Of a stretch of DNA of 64,000 bases, positions 22,092-34,189 are shown in pieces (positions within the stretch are counted from its first letter, which is position 1; each line of letters opens with the position of its first letter). The stretch is from Paragonimus skrjabini miyazakii (taxonomy: Eukaryota; Platyhelminthes; Trematoda; Plagiorchiida; Troglotrematidae). The stretch spans positions 179,065 through 243,064 of the forward strand of contig JTDE01000155.1 of the NCBI GenBank assembly GCA_014338405.1, written 5' to 3'. A program made the position numbers and the translations under genes. Below the pieces are notes generated by a model. That model did not search any database. It saw only the letters and a list, made by a program, of their open reading frames with translations, and was not told the origin of the DNA.

Positions 22092-24907
22092 CTAAAAATC
22101 GAGTGCAAGAGAGTGCAAAATAGTGGCTGTAAGTAAGGGGAAGGCAAAACTGTAATTCATAATAACCAGATGCTTATCATGCGTGTACACAGCTACGCAA
22201 AGTCTTCGCCATTTTGAACCACATTACCTGACAACATACATCTTTCTTTTCAGCTAGCTGTGTGGAGCACGGAATCTTATTTCAGTCTATTTTTACTAAC
22301 TGTGTCAGTGTGGAGCTTCACAGAAACTTGTTAGGAATATACATAAGTAATTGGCGCCCTACAAAACTCCGAGAACTAGCTAACAATGCTAAACTAACTC
22401 TAGAATTTAGTCCTTCATACAAGCGCTCAGAAGATGATTCAAAAATATTCCAGGCAACTAGGAAAGCTTCTAATCTAGTATATGCTACCTTGTAGTGAAG
22501 TTAACCAAAATCGTTCACCCAGGAACAAGTAAACCCAACTACCGCCTATGTTATCGACTCGCCAACGTAATCAGCATAGTTGCTGTTGTCGAGATACTTT
22601 AGGTTATAAATAAATCATCCGTTGAAAATTGTGTCTAACTTACAAGGCCAAATTTACGGAGACAAGGTATGTTCTCGCAAGTTGTATTAGATATCTTCCA
22701 TTTTCTTGTTTACGTCAATCAACGTCTACCGTAGTTTGGAACTCACCCGCTCCCATTTTCAGAAACCTGAATGTCTGTGACCTCTTGCCTGTTCTCTTCT
22801 TCAGCGTTGTTGGTGTACTGCATGATGAGTGTTTTTTCTGTTTTCCTCCAGTCCAACATTGCATTTTGATTCTCCTCCGTATCCTCTCTAGAGTGTACTA
22901 ACATGTACTCCAATAATGGAATGTTTCTTTTGTCATATTTTCAATATTTTTCCTCTCAGTTTAAATCTTACCATTGAAATCTCTCTCGCCGTTTATTTCT
23001 CCACAGGTTGGGGTTTCAATTTGTAGCAAGCCGGCTGGACACAAAGGTTTCACTCACACACCGGTCTTATTCCTTCGAGTTTACACGAGATACGTGGCGT
23101 GCGAGTGGAACCGCGAGTGGTGCAGCTCAAACTACTTGTGCTGATGGTTAAAGCACAGGCGTCCTTTGGCCTCAGTAATTGTGACAGATTAATCCGAATC
23201 GGTTGCCGCCAACCGTGCGTGTGCTGAGTATTCGACGCTTCGGTCCCCAAAACTCGGCTACGTAATTCAACAATTCGTATATTAATGTTTGTAGATGATA
23301 ATACACCATTTACGTACGTTGAAGAGGAACTCCGCCATGTGGTGACGAATTGTGCGATCGTGACAATCAAATTCGGTTCGGATGTCAGCACAGATAGAAC
23401 ATTTTCTTCTTCAGCATTCTCTGGGTGAAATTATTCTGTCTCCTCAAGGTTCGAAGCGTTGCGAAACTAATCTCCTTTTAATTTTAGTTCGCTGACTTAA
23501 CCAAGGAATTACTTACTAATAAGCATCAGCACAATACACACTATATTATCTCCTGTGCTGAACTAGCAGATCCGATGACTCGTTTCATCTACCGTCGAGG
23601 TGTTCGTAATATTATTGTCACCTGGATTTGTGGGTTCACATACAACTCATCTGCAACTCAGAATTAACACCATATAACATATACATTTAAGCGGTGCTAA
23701 TCGATCGCCTCCCAACTATACGACTCAGTTTCCTCTGATCTGCAACATATCTCATCTGTGCTTACAACCACGACATTCAAGATTTGTTAATTTTTCCATC
23801 TCACTTTGTTTCTAAATTCATTTACTTCAAAAAAGTTCTCATCTTTGCTTAATTTTGCTTAATTGTACCAGTTTGATATGAGAGGTTATCGAAGACAGTT
23901 CGATTTATTGCATTTTTTACAGAAATTTTGCGACAATTCTCACTTAATCAAAACTTACCAAAGGTTACTCATTGTAGGCTACGTATACAAAATGGTTTTT
24001 ATCAGCTTCAGTTAATTTTCTTTTTTTGTGTCAATTATTACTTAATCCCGCCAATACTGGGTGTTATGTTAGAAGGTTCAATTTTAAGTGCAGCTAGTTT
24101 TCATGTGAAATCTTTTACATGAGTCAGTTCGCACTTAGTCCTCCTACCCCAATACTTTAGTTATCAGTCAAGTTTCGGAAACCAAACTTGTTGCCTAAAT
24201 TCCAACAATGACCAGGTTCGTTCAGCTATTAATCGGTCTTGGTCTGTCAACAGCACCATAATTGTGCTGCTCCATATAACGGCAAACTGGATTACTTCTT
24301 TAGGACAATCAAATGCATCCACGATAATCCTAATACAGATGCCTGATTGAAGTATAATGTTGCTCATATAACATCGCAAAACTATATCAGTTGCAACATG
24401 CATCACTGACACTATCCAAAATTAATGAAGTGAGTTGAAAAGCATTGTACACACTTTAACATTGTGCAGCGTAAAACGGATAATTTCGGTAACTTTTCCT
24501 TAGTTAGACGTTACTCTTTTTCACTTCACAGTCTAATGAGGTCACTTCTGAATCACTACCGCATTTCAAAGTGATCAGTCACAAACCCATTTTTTCCGAC
24601 AGGTTTAGTACATGTTTGGACCCATCATTGCAAGCTCTTTCGACGATTGAGAAATCTTTTCCCTGGAAACATTGTTCAACTGTTAGGGTGCTTAGAGTTA
24701 ACGTTCTGTTTGTACTACTGTTTGATGTTAGTGACCATCAACAAATAGATATCCTGTCCTCATTGTTTGGTAGGTGCTAAATGTAGGTCAAACGCAGGGT
24801 GCTCAGAAGCAAAATTGTGAGGATATGATAATGATATGTTAACTGAGAAAACAAGTCGTGATCAAACAACCAGGTTTGGGATATGTGACTTAGAAAAAAG
24901 CACTCAC
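22092..24907 (-). other. intron of the RREB1-like gene
   Basis: Phase-1 intron with donor GTGAGT and acceptor TTTTTAG. It carries the dispersed repeats at 22750-23395. The rest has no recognisable content. Confidence 0.75.
22750..23395 (-). repeat. dispersed repeats: second copies of 9.0-9.2 kb and 0.02-0.32 kb
   Basis: 22795-22870 resembles the reverse complement of 9125-9213, and 22965-23235 resembles 20-320. The two repeat types, seen apart elsewhere, are adjacent here, so they are probably parts of one retroelement. A minus-strand open frame of 113 codons (23391-23050) runs through the second part (GWRQPIRINLSQLLRPKDA) without a domain I can name. Confidence 0.5.
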
Positions 24908-25656
24908 GTGTATGTGTGAGAATATGACGCTTTAGAGAACTATTCCACGGGAACTTCTGATTGCATCCTGGGATGGGGCAAGTAATCAGCTTGGGTGCAT
25001 CTTTGTAAGAGTTCTTTTTATGAACAAAAGGAATATGTACTCCTGTGATAGGGTTAATGGATGTGCTCTTCTGCTTGAAATCAGTCAATCGGCCAGGAGC
25101 TGCTATGTTCTGCGCCGGCAAATATCTCACTTCGGACGAATTTTGTAGCCCGTATTCTCCAAGTGGTAATGCGAGAGGCGGGGATGTTTCCGTGTCCGTT
25201 AACGGAAACTGATTCACTGGACCAGCCACACTTAAATTGATAGGTGCATTTGGTAAATGTACTGGTAAATTCATTCCCAACTTTTTGTCCTTGACGGAGA
25301 CATATGTTGTTAGCTGAATTCGGTTAAACAGTTCGAATGAAGGCACCCTCAATTCATTATTTGTGGCATAGCTGACCAGCTGTAACGACTTATCGACGGA
25401 CATTTCGCATGGGGTTTCGGTTTTGACATGCCTTGGCATCGACAAATCCCATGCAGTGTTCTCATCAGTAATTACTATTTCATTAGACGCCTGGTTTTTG
25501 TCCACATTGGGTTCCGTAGAAGAGTTGTCAAAGTTTATGGTTGATTTTGCAGGAAACTGCGTTATTTTGAACGGATCTGCGGCAGCGTCAACAGTTTCTC
25601 CCATTCGCGACGCCCCCGATAAAACAACCGCTTCACAGGTTGAGCTCTCTTCACCG
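24908..25656 (-). CDS. RREB1/hindsight-like gene, penultimate exon
   Basis: The donor ACAC|GTGAGT gives phase 1 and joins in frame to the exon at 22091. The best acceptor is CACATCAG (25657-25664), entering in phase 2. The exon encodes about 235 polar, probably disordered residues, then the first half of a finger pair: ITCPIPGCNQKFPWNSSLKRHILTHT. The FPWxSSLxRHxLTHT signature is the RREB1 finger FPWASSLQRHMLTHT. Short CtBP-like motifs also occur: NAPINLSVAG (PINLS, 25230-25244) and AWDLSMP (25435-25451). The entry phase does not match the donor of the exon at 34190, so an unseen exon or another splice site lies between. Confidence 0.8.
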
Positions 25657-27242
25657 CTGATGTGAACCAATAACGAAACAGATGAGAGGAATATTGATTA
25701 GGTCAATTAAAATAGAAAGAACTCACAAACCATGAAACTTCGCAGTTTGAAGAACAACGATAGACAAAGTTGCCATCAATTTCAGCCTGAGAGATTGGGT
25801 TTTAAACTTAATTCCCTGCGTAACACAAATGTTCAAGAAAAAATTCACTAATCTTATCCGACTTATCTAGCTCACAGTTTTGTGATCTAGTTCAAGTCAA
25901 CTTTACCCAGTGCGACCAGACTGGACGGTCATGATATACGTTGACAACATCCTTATTTTCTAAACGAACAAATAATTCTTGCTAGTAGCCAAGTGGCTCA
26001 GATTCGCTCGATTTTCATATCAGTGAGTAAACACTTCTTTCTTATAATTCAATCTCCATTTCAAGTGGGGAACTCTAAGTAATCCACTACAGCTTTTGGT
26101 TTGTGACTTGGTATGCCTATGTAAACCACACATATGAGCAAAAAATAACATGAGTAATTGGCCTCTGTTAGCTGGTTCGAATCGGACTTGGAGAGAAGAC
26201 AGTGCTCACTCACAGTTTGCAACATCCTCATATATGCACTGACTGAATAGCTATTCGTTCAAGATTAATACAGTCAGTTCACATTGCCACTGTTACTGAG
26301 TACTTTTCGGTAGCCATCAGTTATCTGTCCTTTGTTAGATAATGTTCATTCTTCCAGTCGACATTTTATCCGGTTTACCACGGTTTCATCCAGTTCGGCA
26401 TATTGCCCTTCAAAGGCTGAAGTTCGGTTATCACTTAGAAGGAGTGGTGGTGACATTCGCATGTACAGACTCAATAGTGAGCAATTCAGTGATCGTACAG
26501 AAACAATCTTAATGCAGAGAAATTGTTATTCGGTTCACATAGGAGTTACCGTCTAGCCGACTACAGAGAAAGAGTTAGTTCATTCGCAAAAACCCTAGGG
26601 CGAAGACACTTACGTCAGCTTTTTATCATTCTGGAGAATATTTCGCTGGCCGACCAATATCACGCTACAGTGAAGAAGCTGTCCTTACCAGAATATGTTC
26701 ATACATGTTGTGTAGTCCAATTTCGTCAGACTGTTTACGGTATTCCGGATACGTGGTCCAGTCAAGTGAAGGGGTGACAGACAACGCAAGTGTACACTAT
26801 CTTTACCACCCCATCAAATCAACACGCACTCGAGGACACAAATACTGAGTCAGTGATCAGGATTGCACAATGTGACCTCCAATAATGGCTCTCTGTCAAG
26901 CGTCCCAGTAGCGCTCATAGCTTCGTAGCTGAACTGGTAAGGCACTTGCATGCTGCTCCTTTTACTAGTCTGAATTCAGTCGAGTTCCAGATTTTTGGTA
27001 ATTGGGTCTCTTGTAACATTTTGTGGTACTGGATTTGACCCCATTCATAACCCGGTCATGGCTACGCCTTTCGGTTCACAAACTTTTCTCTGAATGTTGC
27101 TAATATAATTGTGACTACTGAAAACTTACAAGTAGACGGATGTCAGCTATAATTAAGTGCACCTCCAGAACATATAATTTGAACCGCTTCGCTTAACCGG
27201 CATGCCAGAATTCCGTTTCTAGCTATACATATAATCCAAGTT

Positions 27243-27690
27243 CAAATGAAATCGTTCACCAAGGGGTTGGGCACTGTAGATCGGGTTCGTCTCCCGGGTT
27301 AGAGCCCTCGCGACTCACAGAGTCGGTGGCTTGAGACGTTAAGTGAGATGGCGGCTAACCGAGCTCAGTGGTGTGAGTGTTGTCATTGTTTGGCCGAGTT
27401 GTCTGTGAAGTGAGTGCACTTAATGACGCGTGGCAGTGAAAGTAGTAAGGAAGCTGCTTTGCTGATAGCGCCTTACTTTAACTTACAGTTCGGTTGTTTG
27501 TTTGCAAGGTGTATGTGCCTTGATGCTGTATGTTTGAATACAGACGTAGCCATTTTTAGCGGTTAGGTTCCCTACCCTCTCCCTTTTTGCTTCTCTCTTC
27601 CTAAACAGGGTGTTTCTTTTCTATGGTAGTGTGGCAGTTAAGCATTAGTGTGAACCACTGATGTATTGCTGTTTATGATGATGATGACAC
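27243..27690 (+). mobile_element. non-LTR retrotransposon, 3' end, second copy
   Basis: Closely similar to 11845-12300. The end of the ORF2 frame reads as there (TGGCTTGAGACGTTAAGTGAG, then the QWCECCHCL and LAELSVK codons to TGA), except that the GWSPRD motif's Trp codon is TAG (27301-27303), an in-frame stop. The 3' UTR ends in TGATGATGATGA, immediately followed by the inverted hammerhead short repeat. Confidence 0.8.
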
Positions 27691-27691
27691 T

Positions 27692-28120
27692 TGATTACTG
27701 ATGAGTAGTCAGGGATTTGGTTAATTTAAAGTTGAACATCACCCACGATTGATCGCAGCTGTCGCATTCACATAAACTATCCAGTCGGCCCATTTCGAAA
27801 TAAAGCACTAGACTCGAGTTTCGCTCTCATTAGAGCTCGCCAGTAGTGCATATCATCGCCACTGCCGGGACTTGAACCACGGACACGCTGTTCATGAGCA
27901 GGCAACCGTGTTTACCACTGCGCCATTGACCTCACGTTAGGCACGACCGAATTATCATATGTAAACGCTCAACCACTTCCGCTTGTGAGTAATGATTAGG
28001 TTGTCCGATCGTCTCGAGAGAAGGCATAGTTACTGTCCTGTTAACTCCAATCGATAACCCCGCGATTAGGACATCCTAGACAGGTCGAAATCTCCGATCT
28101 CATTAAACCTGCTAAGCGAT
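27692..28120 (-). mobile_element. hammerhead-bearing SINE/retrozyme unit, copy 2
   Basis: A full unit of about 429 bases in reverse orientation. On the minus strand it reads 5' region (28120-27953), tRNA-like head with A box TGGCGCAGTGG and B box GGTTCAAGTCC, hammerhead (27849-27805), and tail ending at about 27692. It abuts the LINE 3' terminus on its tail side and another copy in opposite orientation on its 5' side. Confidence 0.85.
27805..27849 (-). ncRNA. type I hammerhead ribozyme, one core substitution
   Basis: Stem I (6 bp), stem II (GCTC/GAGC), GAAA, stem III and the GTC triplet are all intact. The core reads CTGGCGA instead of CTGACGA, replacing the invariant A6 by G. From what is known of the core, this should abolish or strongly reduce cleavage. 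Confidence 0.75.
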
Positions 28121-28350
28121 ATTCGGTCGTGCCTAAGGTGAGGTCAGTGGTGCAGTGGTAAACACGGTTGCCTCATGAATAACGTGTCCGTGGTTCAAGT
28201 CCCGGCAGTGGCGATGATATGCACTACTGACGAGCTTTAATGAGAGCGAAACTCGAGTCTAGTGCTTTATTTCGAAATGGGCCGACTGGATAGTTTATGT
28301 GAATGCGACAGCTGCGATCAATTGTGGGTGATGTTCAAATTGAAATTCAC
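28121..28350 (+). mobile_element. hammerhead-bearing SINE/retrozyme unit, copy 3 (truncated)
   Basis: Starts at the tRNA-like head (ATTCGGTCGTGCC), without the 5' region, and stops about 35 bases short of the usual tail end. The A box TGGTGCAGTGG and the B box GGTTCAAGTCC are present. The copy is an inverted repeat of 27728-27952 with a 168-base spacer. Confidence 0.85.
28221..28265 (+). ncRNA. type I hammerhead ribozyme, intact core
   Basis: Stem I pairs 28221-28226 (GCACTA) with 28260-28265 (TAGTGC). The core CTGACGA is at 28227-28233. Stem II pairs 28234-28237 with 28244-28247 (one G-U) closing a TAATGA loop. GAAA is at 28248-28251. A 2-bp stem III has the loop TCGA. GTC is at 28257-28259, and predicted self-cleavage falls between 28259 and 28260. 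The very short stem III is typical of animal retroelement hammerheads, which often work best as dimers. Confidence 0.85.
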
Positions 28351-31300
28351 ATTTGACTTAAACATCGATTTACTTTTTGAGATTAAACCCCCGAGAAAAC
28401 GCCCCGTAGGATTCAAATACATACAGTATCTTATAAACAAGCGGCGAATCATGGTCAGTTATGATACAGGATTTCAACTTACCATTTGTCTGGCAACGAA
28501 TCATCACTTATTTGAACGCACCTCTTCCATCTGTGTTGCTTTCGAAGCACTTGTGCACTTTTCCATCGACAGTTCTGTAAACCTGTAGAATTATTCGTAC
28601 ACACAAAAGACAAGCAATATTGTTAGCTCTCTTAGGTGTGAGGTGAGTGGCCGACAAATGTTTATTGACGAAATCATACAACAGAGACTGATGTTATTTT
28701 CATTCATTGATTTTTGTAGTTGATAGCAAAATGAACACAACATAAAACTCCAAAATTTAAGGGTTCATGACTGTTCCATTCAATGTTAATATGGTTTGAA
28801 ATAAGAGAGTATACTCAGAGTAAGGATTCTTGTCTCCCTGCCTGTGACATGGAAATCAGTATCTAAATGTAAGCAGAAGAAGCGCTGTCATTTTCCGTAG
28901 TCCACTGTTCAGTCTTGTGTGACCCGATGTTTGCTGTAAGAAAATTTTATCAGTTTACCAGTGTGAATTCGTGTCGAGATATTCTGCTTTCCGTAACTCT
29001 TGTGGTGACATCAATATCCTGCGCGAAACCACTCTGGTTATAATAAAATAACACCTGTTGTGTGGCACCCTTACAGAACTAAGCATGACTGTGTCAGACG
29101 CTGAACTTCACACTACGGTACAAATCTCAGCCTAACCACGAAATCATTTAGTCGTTTCAAAGGTACGTTTACATTATATCTACTTGTTGATGTAAAAACG
29201 ATATTTTACATACCTAACGGTCGACATCTTCGAAGGACTTTGACGGATTTTGCGCACTTCCACCGATTGCTCCAGTGTCGCCCAAAACGTTTTGGCGGGC
29301 AAGGAGGTAAGCATTTTTGTTCCTGTATCAAAAACCAGAAGACATAAAACTAATATAATTTACGCAACGTATTGTGTCAGACTTCCTACACCTGAAGCAG
29401 AGTTTTTAGGATTAGGACGTTTTGTCCGTACATAATTAGATCCCGTCTCAGAAATAAAGTATGTAAATCCAGTTTTACTTTCTGACCACGTTTATCTGTC
29501 CATGATGAAAGATAGATCGCTTGTAAAAATTTTCTGCCTCCTAATAAACATAGCCAGTTAACTAGAGGAAACCAGTAGCTTGTTCGAGTACTCTGTTTAA
29601 TATTCGAATGAATTTGATGAGATTCACGTGTTAACAATATTGGTTGCAGTTGCATGATCTTCACTGGACTAACATTCAGGAATTCGTTATAACACCACCA
29701 TCTGTTCAGAAAACCACCTGGCCCAGAACAATAGGCAATTCATTGAACACATGCTACCCATACAGTTTGTGGCGAGAAACCTGTACACTGCCTGTATCGT
29801 TTTCTCAACAGCACAAGACAAAAATGCGACTTTCTGAAAATATAGATTCCAACAGCGTGCGTGAACTGCGTACTTCAGTGGAAGAAAACAAAGTAACAAC
29901 TGTACGTTGGGTAGCTTATTTCCTTGTCAAGCTTGTTGTATCTTAGTTAGTTATCTGCAAAATGACGACTGATTTTGGTGTACATTAACTATATTGCCCT
30001 GTAGTGAACTGTAATCTTGGAAATCATTATTTTCTTCATTATAGTAGATAGAAATATTGCAATTCCAAATGCGCCTGCGGAGGCTACAAAGCATGATTAT
30101 TCCGGTCACCAGTACAATAAGAACTACTGGAATAATGCATGCATAACTTGAGTAATGCAAGACTTGCACCGGTATGTGCAATCTAGTGTTTTTCAGCAGA
30201 ACAACAACGACGAAAATACAATCCATGACACTGACGTGACCAGAAGGCCGATCAAATTTCAAGCCGTCAAATGAAGTATACATTACAGGTAATTGTCCAG
30301 AACTTTACAGCCGTTGTCCAACTCTCGTTTTTGACAGTGATCTTGCTAACTTTTAAACGGTAAAAATTGGCTTTGAATCAAACTGAGTCGAAGGAGCAGG
30401 CTGATATAATAAACATGGCAATACATTTAGTCCTTAAGTTATTCACAGCTATCCATGGATCTAATCAAACGGCATTGTGGTTCCCGCTAAAATTCGTCGC
30501 AACAATGACGACAACTATTCCAGAAGAGGAAGCGGATCAGTTGAAAACGAAATAGAAAATGGGACACTGTGGAAGTAATCAGAATAGGTTGCAAGGTTAT
30601 GGGTGGAAGCACACCATTGAATGCAGCAGACTATCAGCTCCGATTGCGTATACAACCACGAATGCGGGTAGTCACAAGGTCCCCAACCTAATGACCAATA
30701 TCCACGGTTATTATCTACCTCTTTTGTGACCACGTAGTTGCATGATTACACCTTAGTTTTATGCAACCTTTGGAAGTCCTGGGGATTGGAGTCGCCGTTC
30801 AGCAAAGCTTATCAGTCATACAGAGTACGTGTTACAAACACTGCAAACCACATTTTTACTAGTTGACAGACTGTGCTTATCGGTGAACGATCACATCGTT
30901 TATGTGATCACCCCAGGTGATACAAGAATAGTGACAAAGTGCAAGATTGCTCACGGGTTCTACGCTAAGAGGTCAAATTTCCGGACTGTGGAGCAAAATG
31001 GATTGTACAAAGGCATCACAGCCACTCCAGTAAACTGTACGACTATCGGATGTTACGGATTATGCACACTGACAGAGCCATCGCCCGCCTCTGCTGCCTC
31101 CGTCGAGGTCTCTTCAAAAAATATTAAAGCTGACCAAATGATGCTACTTAAGCAGGTGAAATGATCTAACATATGGAGCGGACTGGCCATAACAATTAAA
31201 TTCCAAACAGAACTTCGCTGCCTGACTTGGCAGAAGACATATCAAAGATATCAACTTGGTTATTCAACTAATTTAGCATGGTCTGTACATTACCTCCAGC

Positions 31301-31404
31301 AGACTGAGGTGAAACTACGTGGTCCACGTACACCACGACTACCAACTTAGTCGCAGGAGAGAACTTTACTCCTTGGTCATTAGAATATAAATGTGATATA
31401 AATA

Positions 31405-31440
31405 TGATGTATTTAACCTGATGATGAATCACTGAAAACG
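31405..31440 (+). repeat. short match to the Penelope-like 3' tail
   Basis: Reads TATTTAACCTGATGATGAATCACTG-like sequence, then AAAACxAxCTTGTTxGCTAC, nearly as at 51952-52005. Upstream sequence shows no readable reverse transcriptase or GIY-YIG domain, so this is at most a tail remnant. Confidence 0.4.
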
Positions 31441-34189
31441 AGCTTGTTCGCTACACGGTATTTTTCATGACTACACTGGGAATTTTCGCACGTCATTAGA
31501 ATACCCAAACATACCTTGTAAAATGCCGTGATTGGCAAATTTGAACACCGGTGAGTCAGACAGCCATGACAGGCAACCTGTGGATGGTTGACCCAATGAC
31601 AGACTGACTCGTACACCTCCGTCCTGTTTGGAAAATGTGCATACACTGAGGTTCACACATTTGCTAGTGGTTCTATTACAAAAGAGGGGGTCCTGACGAA
31701 CATAATGAGCTAAATCAGTGGCAACTATCACGTTAATAAAAAGTCCAGTGGTTACCTGTAACAGCGTCGGTAATAGGAAAGAAAAAGGTGGTAAGTACAC
31801 GCCGAACGAGAGCGGAGTACTACTAGTTCTTTGCGAATCTGCCTTCTCCTCTGTTCGTTGAGCCAAGGTTATATGAAACCAACGAGTAACTTGAACGTGA
31901 CAGAAACATGGCTGACACCGGCAGTTGTAATATTGAATTCTGAATTTCTTGTTGTAAACTGGATCAAATGTTGACATACACTCATTATGAAGCACTTTAG
32001 TCTTCCGAACCGTCCGAAAGAGTTTGTCGGTTGTATTACCGAATTATGTCTATCGTCTCTGAACAACGAATGAGAGAAAATGGCAAACTTTAGAGTCTCG
32101 TGAAGCTTCAACGTTTTAGGCTTCAGAGCCACTTCCGCTTCCGATGGGACATCGTCAGAATTCCGCAGATTGTCATATAAGTCCTGTCGTCAGTATGATG
32201 CAAGTAAACCCAGATAACGTGTTTCTTAGAATGCCCGGCTCATCTGTCAACTAGACGTGACTGGCTTGCGAGTCAAGGTGACAGCATTCTACAGCTCACA
32301 GCTAAAAATGTCGGTTATAGCTGTTTTGCCCGTTCAATCATGTGGAGTTTGCGATCAAGCAGTAAGCACATAAGATGGTTGTGTATACGTTATCGACTCT
32401 CATCACCTTGCTCCCATTCACATTTACTCGACGAATACTGACCTATATTTTTATCGACGTGATGAAAATCTAATTATGTTTCAGCTATACGGTTGTATCG
32501 GGGCATGGTTTTTGCACTGAACTTTCCTGACCACCAAAAGTTCTCTCACATGGCCTGGTCGGAAAAATGATTCTACCGGTGATGCCTGATAAGCGTTCAT
32601 TATAATCTCATTATTCGAATGTCAGCTACGTATACTGCATTCACAGATGCAAATGACAGAACGAGACTGTCACCAATAACTCAAAAGTACACTTCCTTTA
32701 GTCACGCGGCATCCTCCGTAACGGACTGCAACATGATTAATGTGCGTTCATATTTGGGATGTACACAGATCTGTCCCTCTGTTGAACGGCGACATGCATT
32801 ACTCACAGTATAGAGATCTTAATACGTGCATAGCTGGAGTAGTCAGTCAGCACTACAATTGCATTATACCATAATACAATCACGCCATTTGGTCGCCTTT
32901 CACCCATAGAAGGCCTACCAAGTTGTGCACTCTAATGGTCAGTCGACATAAGGATGTTTAGGAGCTTGGTCCGCTTTTGAAGATACATAAAGATATCGCG
33001 GATCACATTCTTTAGTATGAACAATATATCCACAATATATCCCTTGATGGCGTCAACAGATTTTAACCGACACACTAAGTTTGACAGCATGCACGCATTC
33101 AGTTGCTGGGATCCGCCCAAACACAGTCTGTTCCGTATTACTATACAGTATGGTATTCACCCTATATCACATTAAGAACCCCCTAACCCGTGCTGTCAAG
33201 ATAAACCTTTTTAGTCCTCATATCTCCCATCGTACTCATTCAAACACTACGCAAACATATGATCCTGGCAGAGTAATGTAGCATGCAGTCAGTGTGTGTT
33301 GAAGTAGAAATTTGGTCAGCTAGCATTTGTTGATGGGTTGAAGTGAATAATGACGCTAGAACCGTAGCAGTGCAACTCAAATACGCACCATATATCCAGC
33401 CCCATAATGGTGACAGCATTCGTTAGACGGACTTTTTGTCCTGCTTTCTGGAGAGGGTTTTCTAGTTGTACTGTCTTTAAAGCACAATAGTTAATTGTGC
33501 TATATAACGGGAACTTGAGACTTGCTGACAAAAAACCGATAACTCAGGTTACTAACTTATCGCTTATTGTGCTTGAGAGACCGTATCCGGAGCACGTACA
33601 CTTTTCTTTCCGATAAGTGAAAAGTTTATTCCATGGGTGTGTGCGCAAGCAGACATGTCTTTCGAAGAAACGACACTTCCAGAACTGATTATTGAGCAAG
33701 ATCGATCAAAAACATTTCTTTTTATCGGAAAATGTCATCCAAACTACTGTTAGGTCCCAAAAGACCTATTTCTTATTTAGGATCTGTTAATTTGCCTGGT
33801 GGAAGTAGGCTTAATGTCAAGGTTAGTATTGTACAAGATCAGTAATCTAACTGCTGTTAAAGTGTGTAAACAGTCAAACTTTCATCATATCAGCAAATCA
33901 TGGTTTGTTTGGTGCTAGGTGCACACTGGACATTCGTCTGTCAACTTGAGTCAATAATAACCAACGATACGAATTTTCACTGATGGTCTGTGAAGTCAGT
34001 AAGTGTCTTCATATTGCATTGAGATTTTTTTTACTCATAAGTTAATAGACCATTTTTACTTTGTCGACCTTCAGTTTGTACAGGATCTTATTCTGCAGGG
34101 GAGAAATTCAAAATGAAAACTTTGAATATAAACCACTCTTAATGCGGGAAGCGATAACAGCTATCAGTAGAAGACTGCTATAAACACAC

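Larger units (their letters stand above)
25657..34189 (-). other. 8.5 kb between RREB1-like exons
   Basis: This holds a LINE 3' end (27243-27690) and two inverted hammerhead short repeats (27692-28350). A short motif near 31405-31440 is shared with the Penelope-like tail at 51955-52005. The phase conflict between the flanking exons predicts at least one undetected coding exon on the minus strand. I found no minus-strand C2H2 finger in this interval. Confidence 0.5.

Noticed and set aside
26920..27000. tRNA-like start (TAGCTGAACTGGTAAGG) suggesting a tRNA gene or another SINE
   Set aside because: The expected B box is poor, no cloverleaf closes, and no second copy is evident.
29740..29830. 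A plus-strand reading with HTVCGEKPVHC that looks like a zinc-finger linker
   Set aside because: No second zinc pair at proper spacing, on the wrong strand for the RREB1-like gene, and other frames of the same stretch are equally open.
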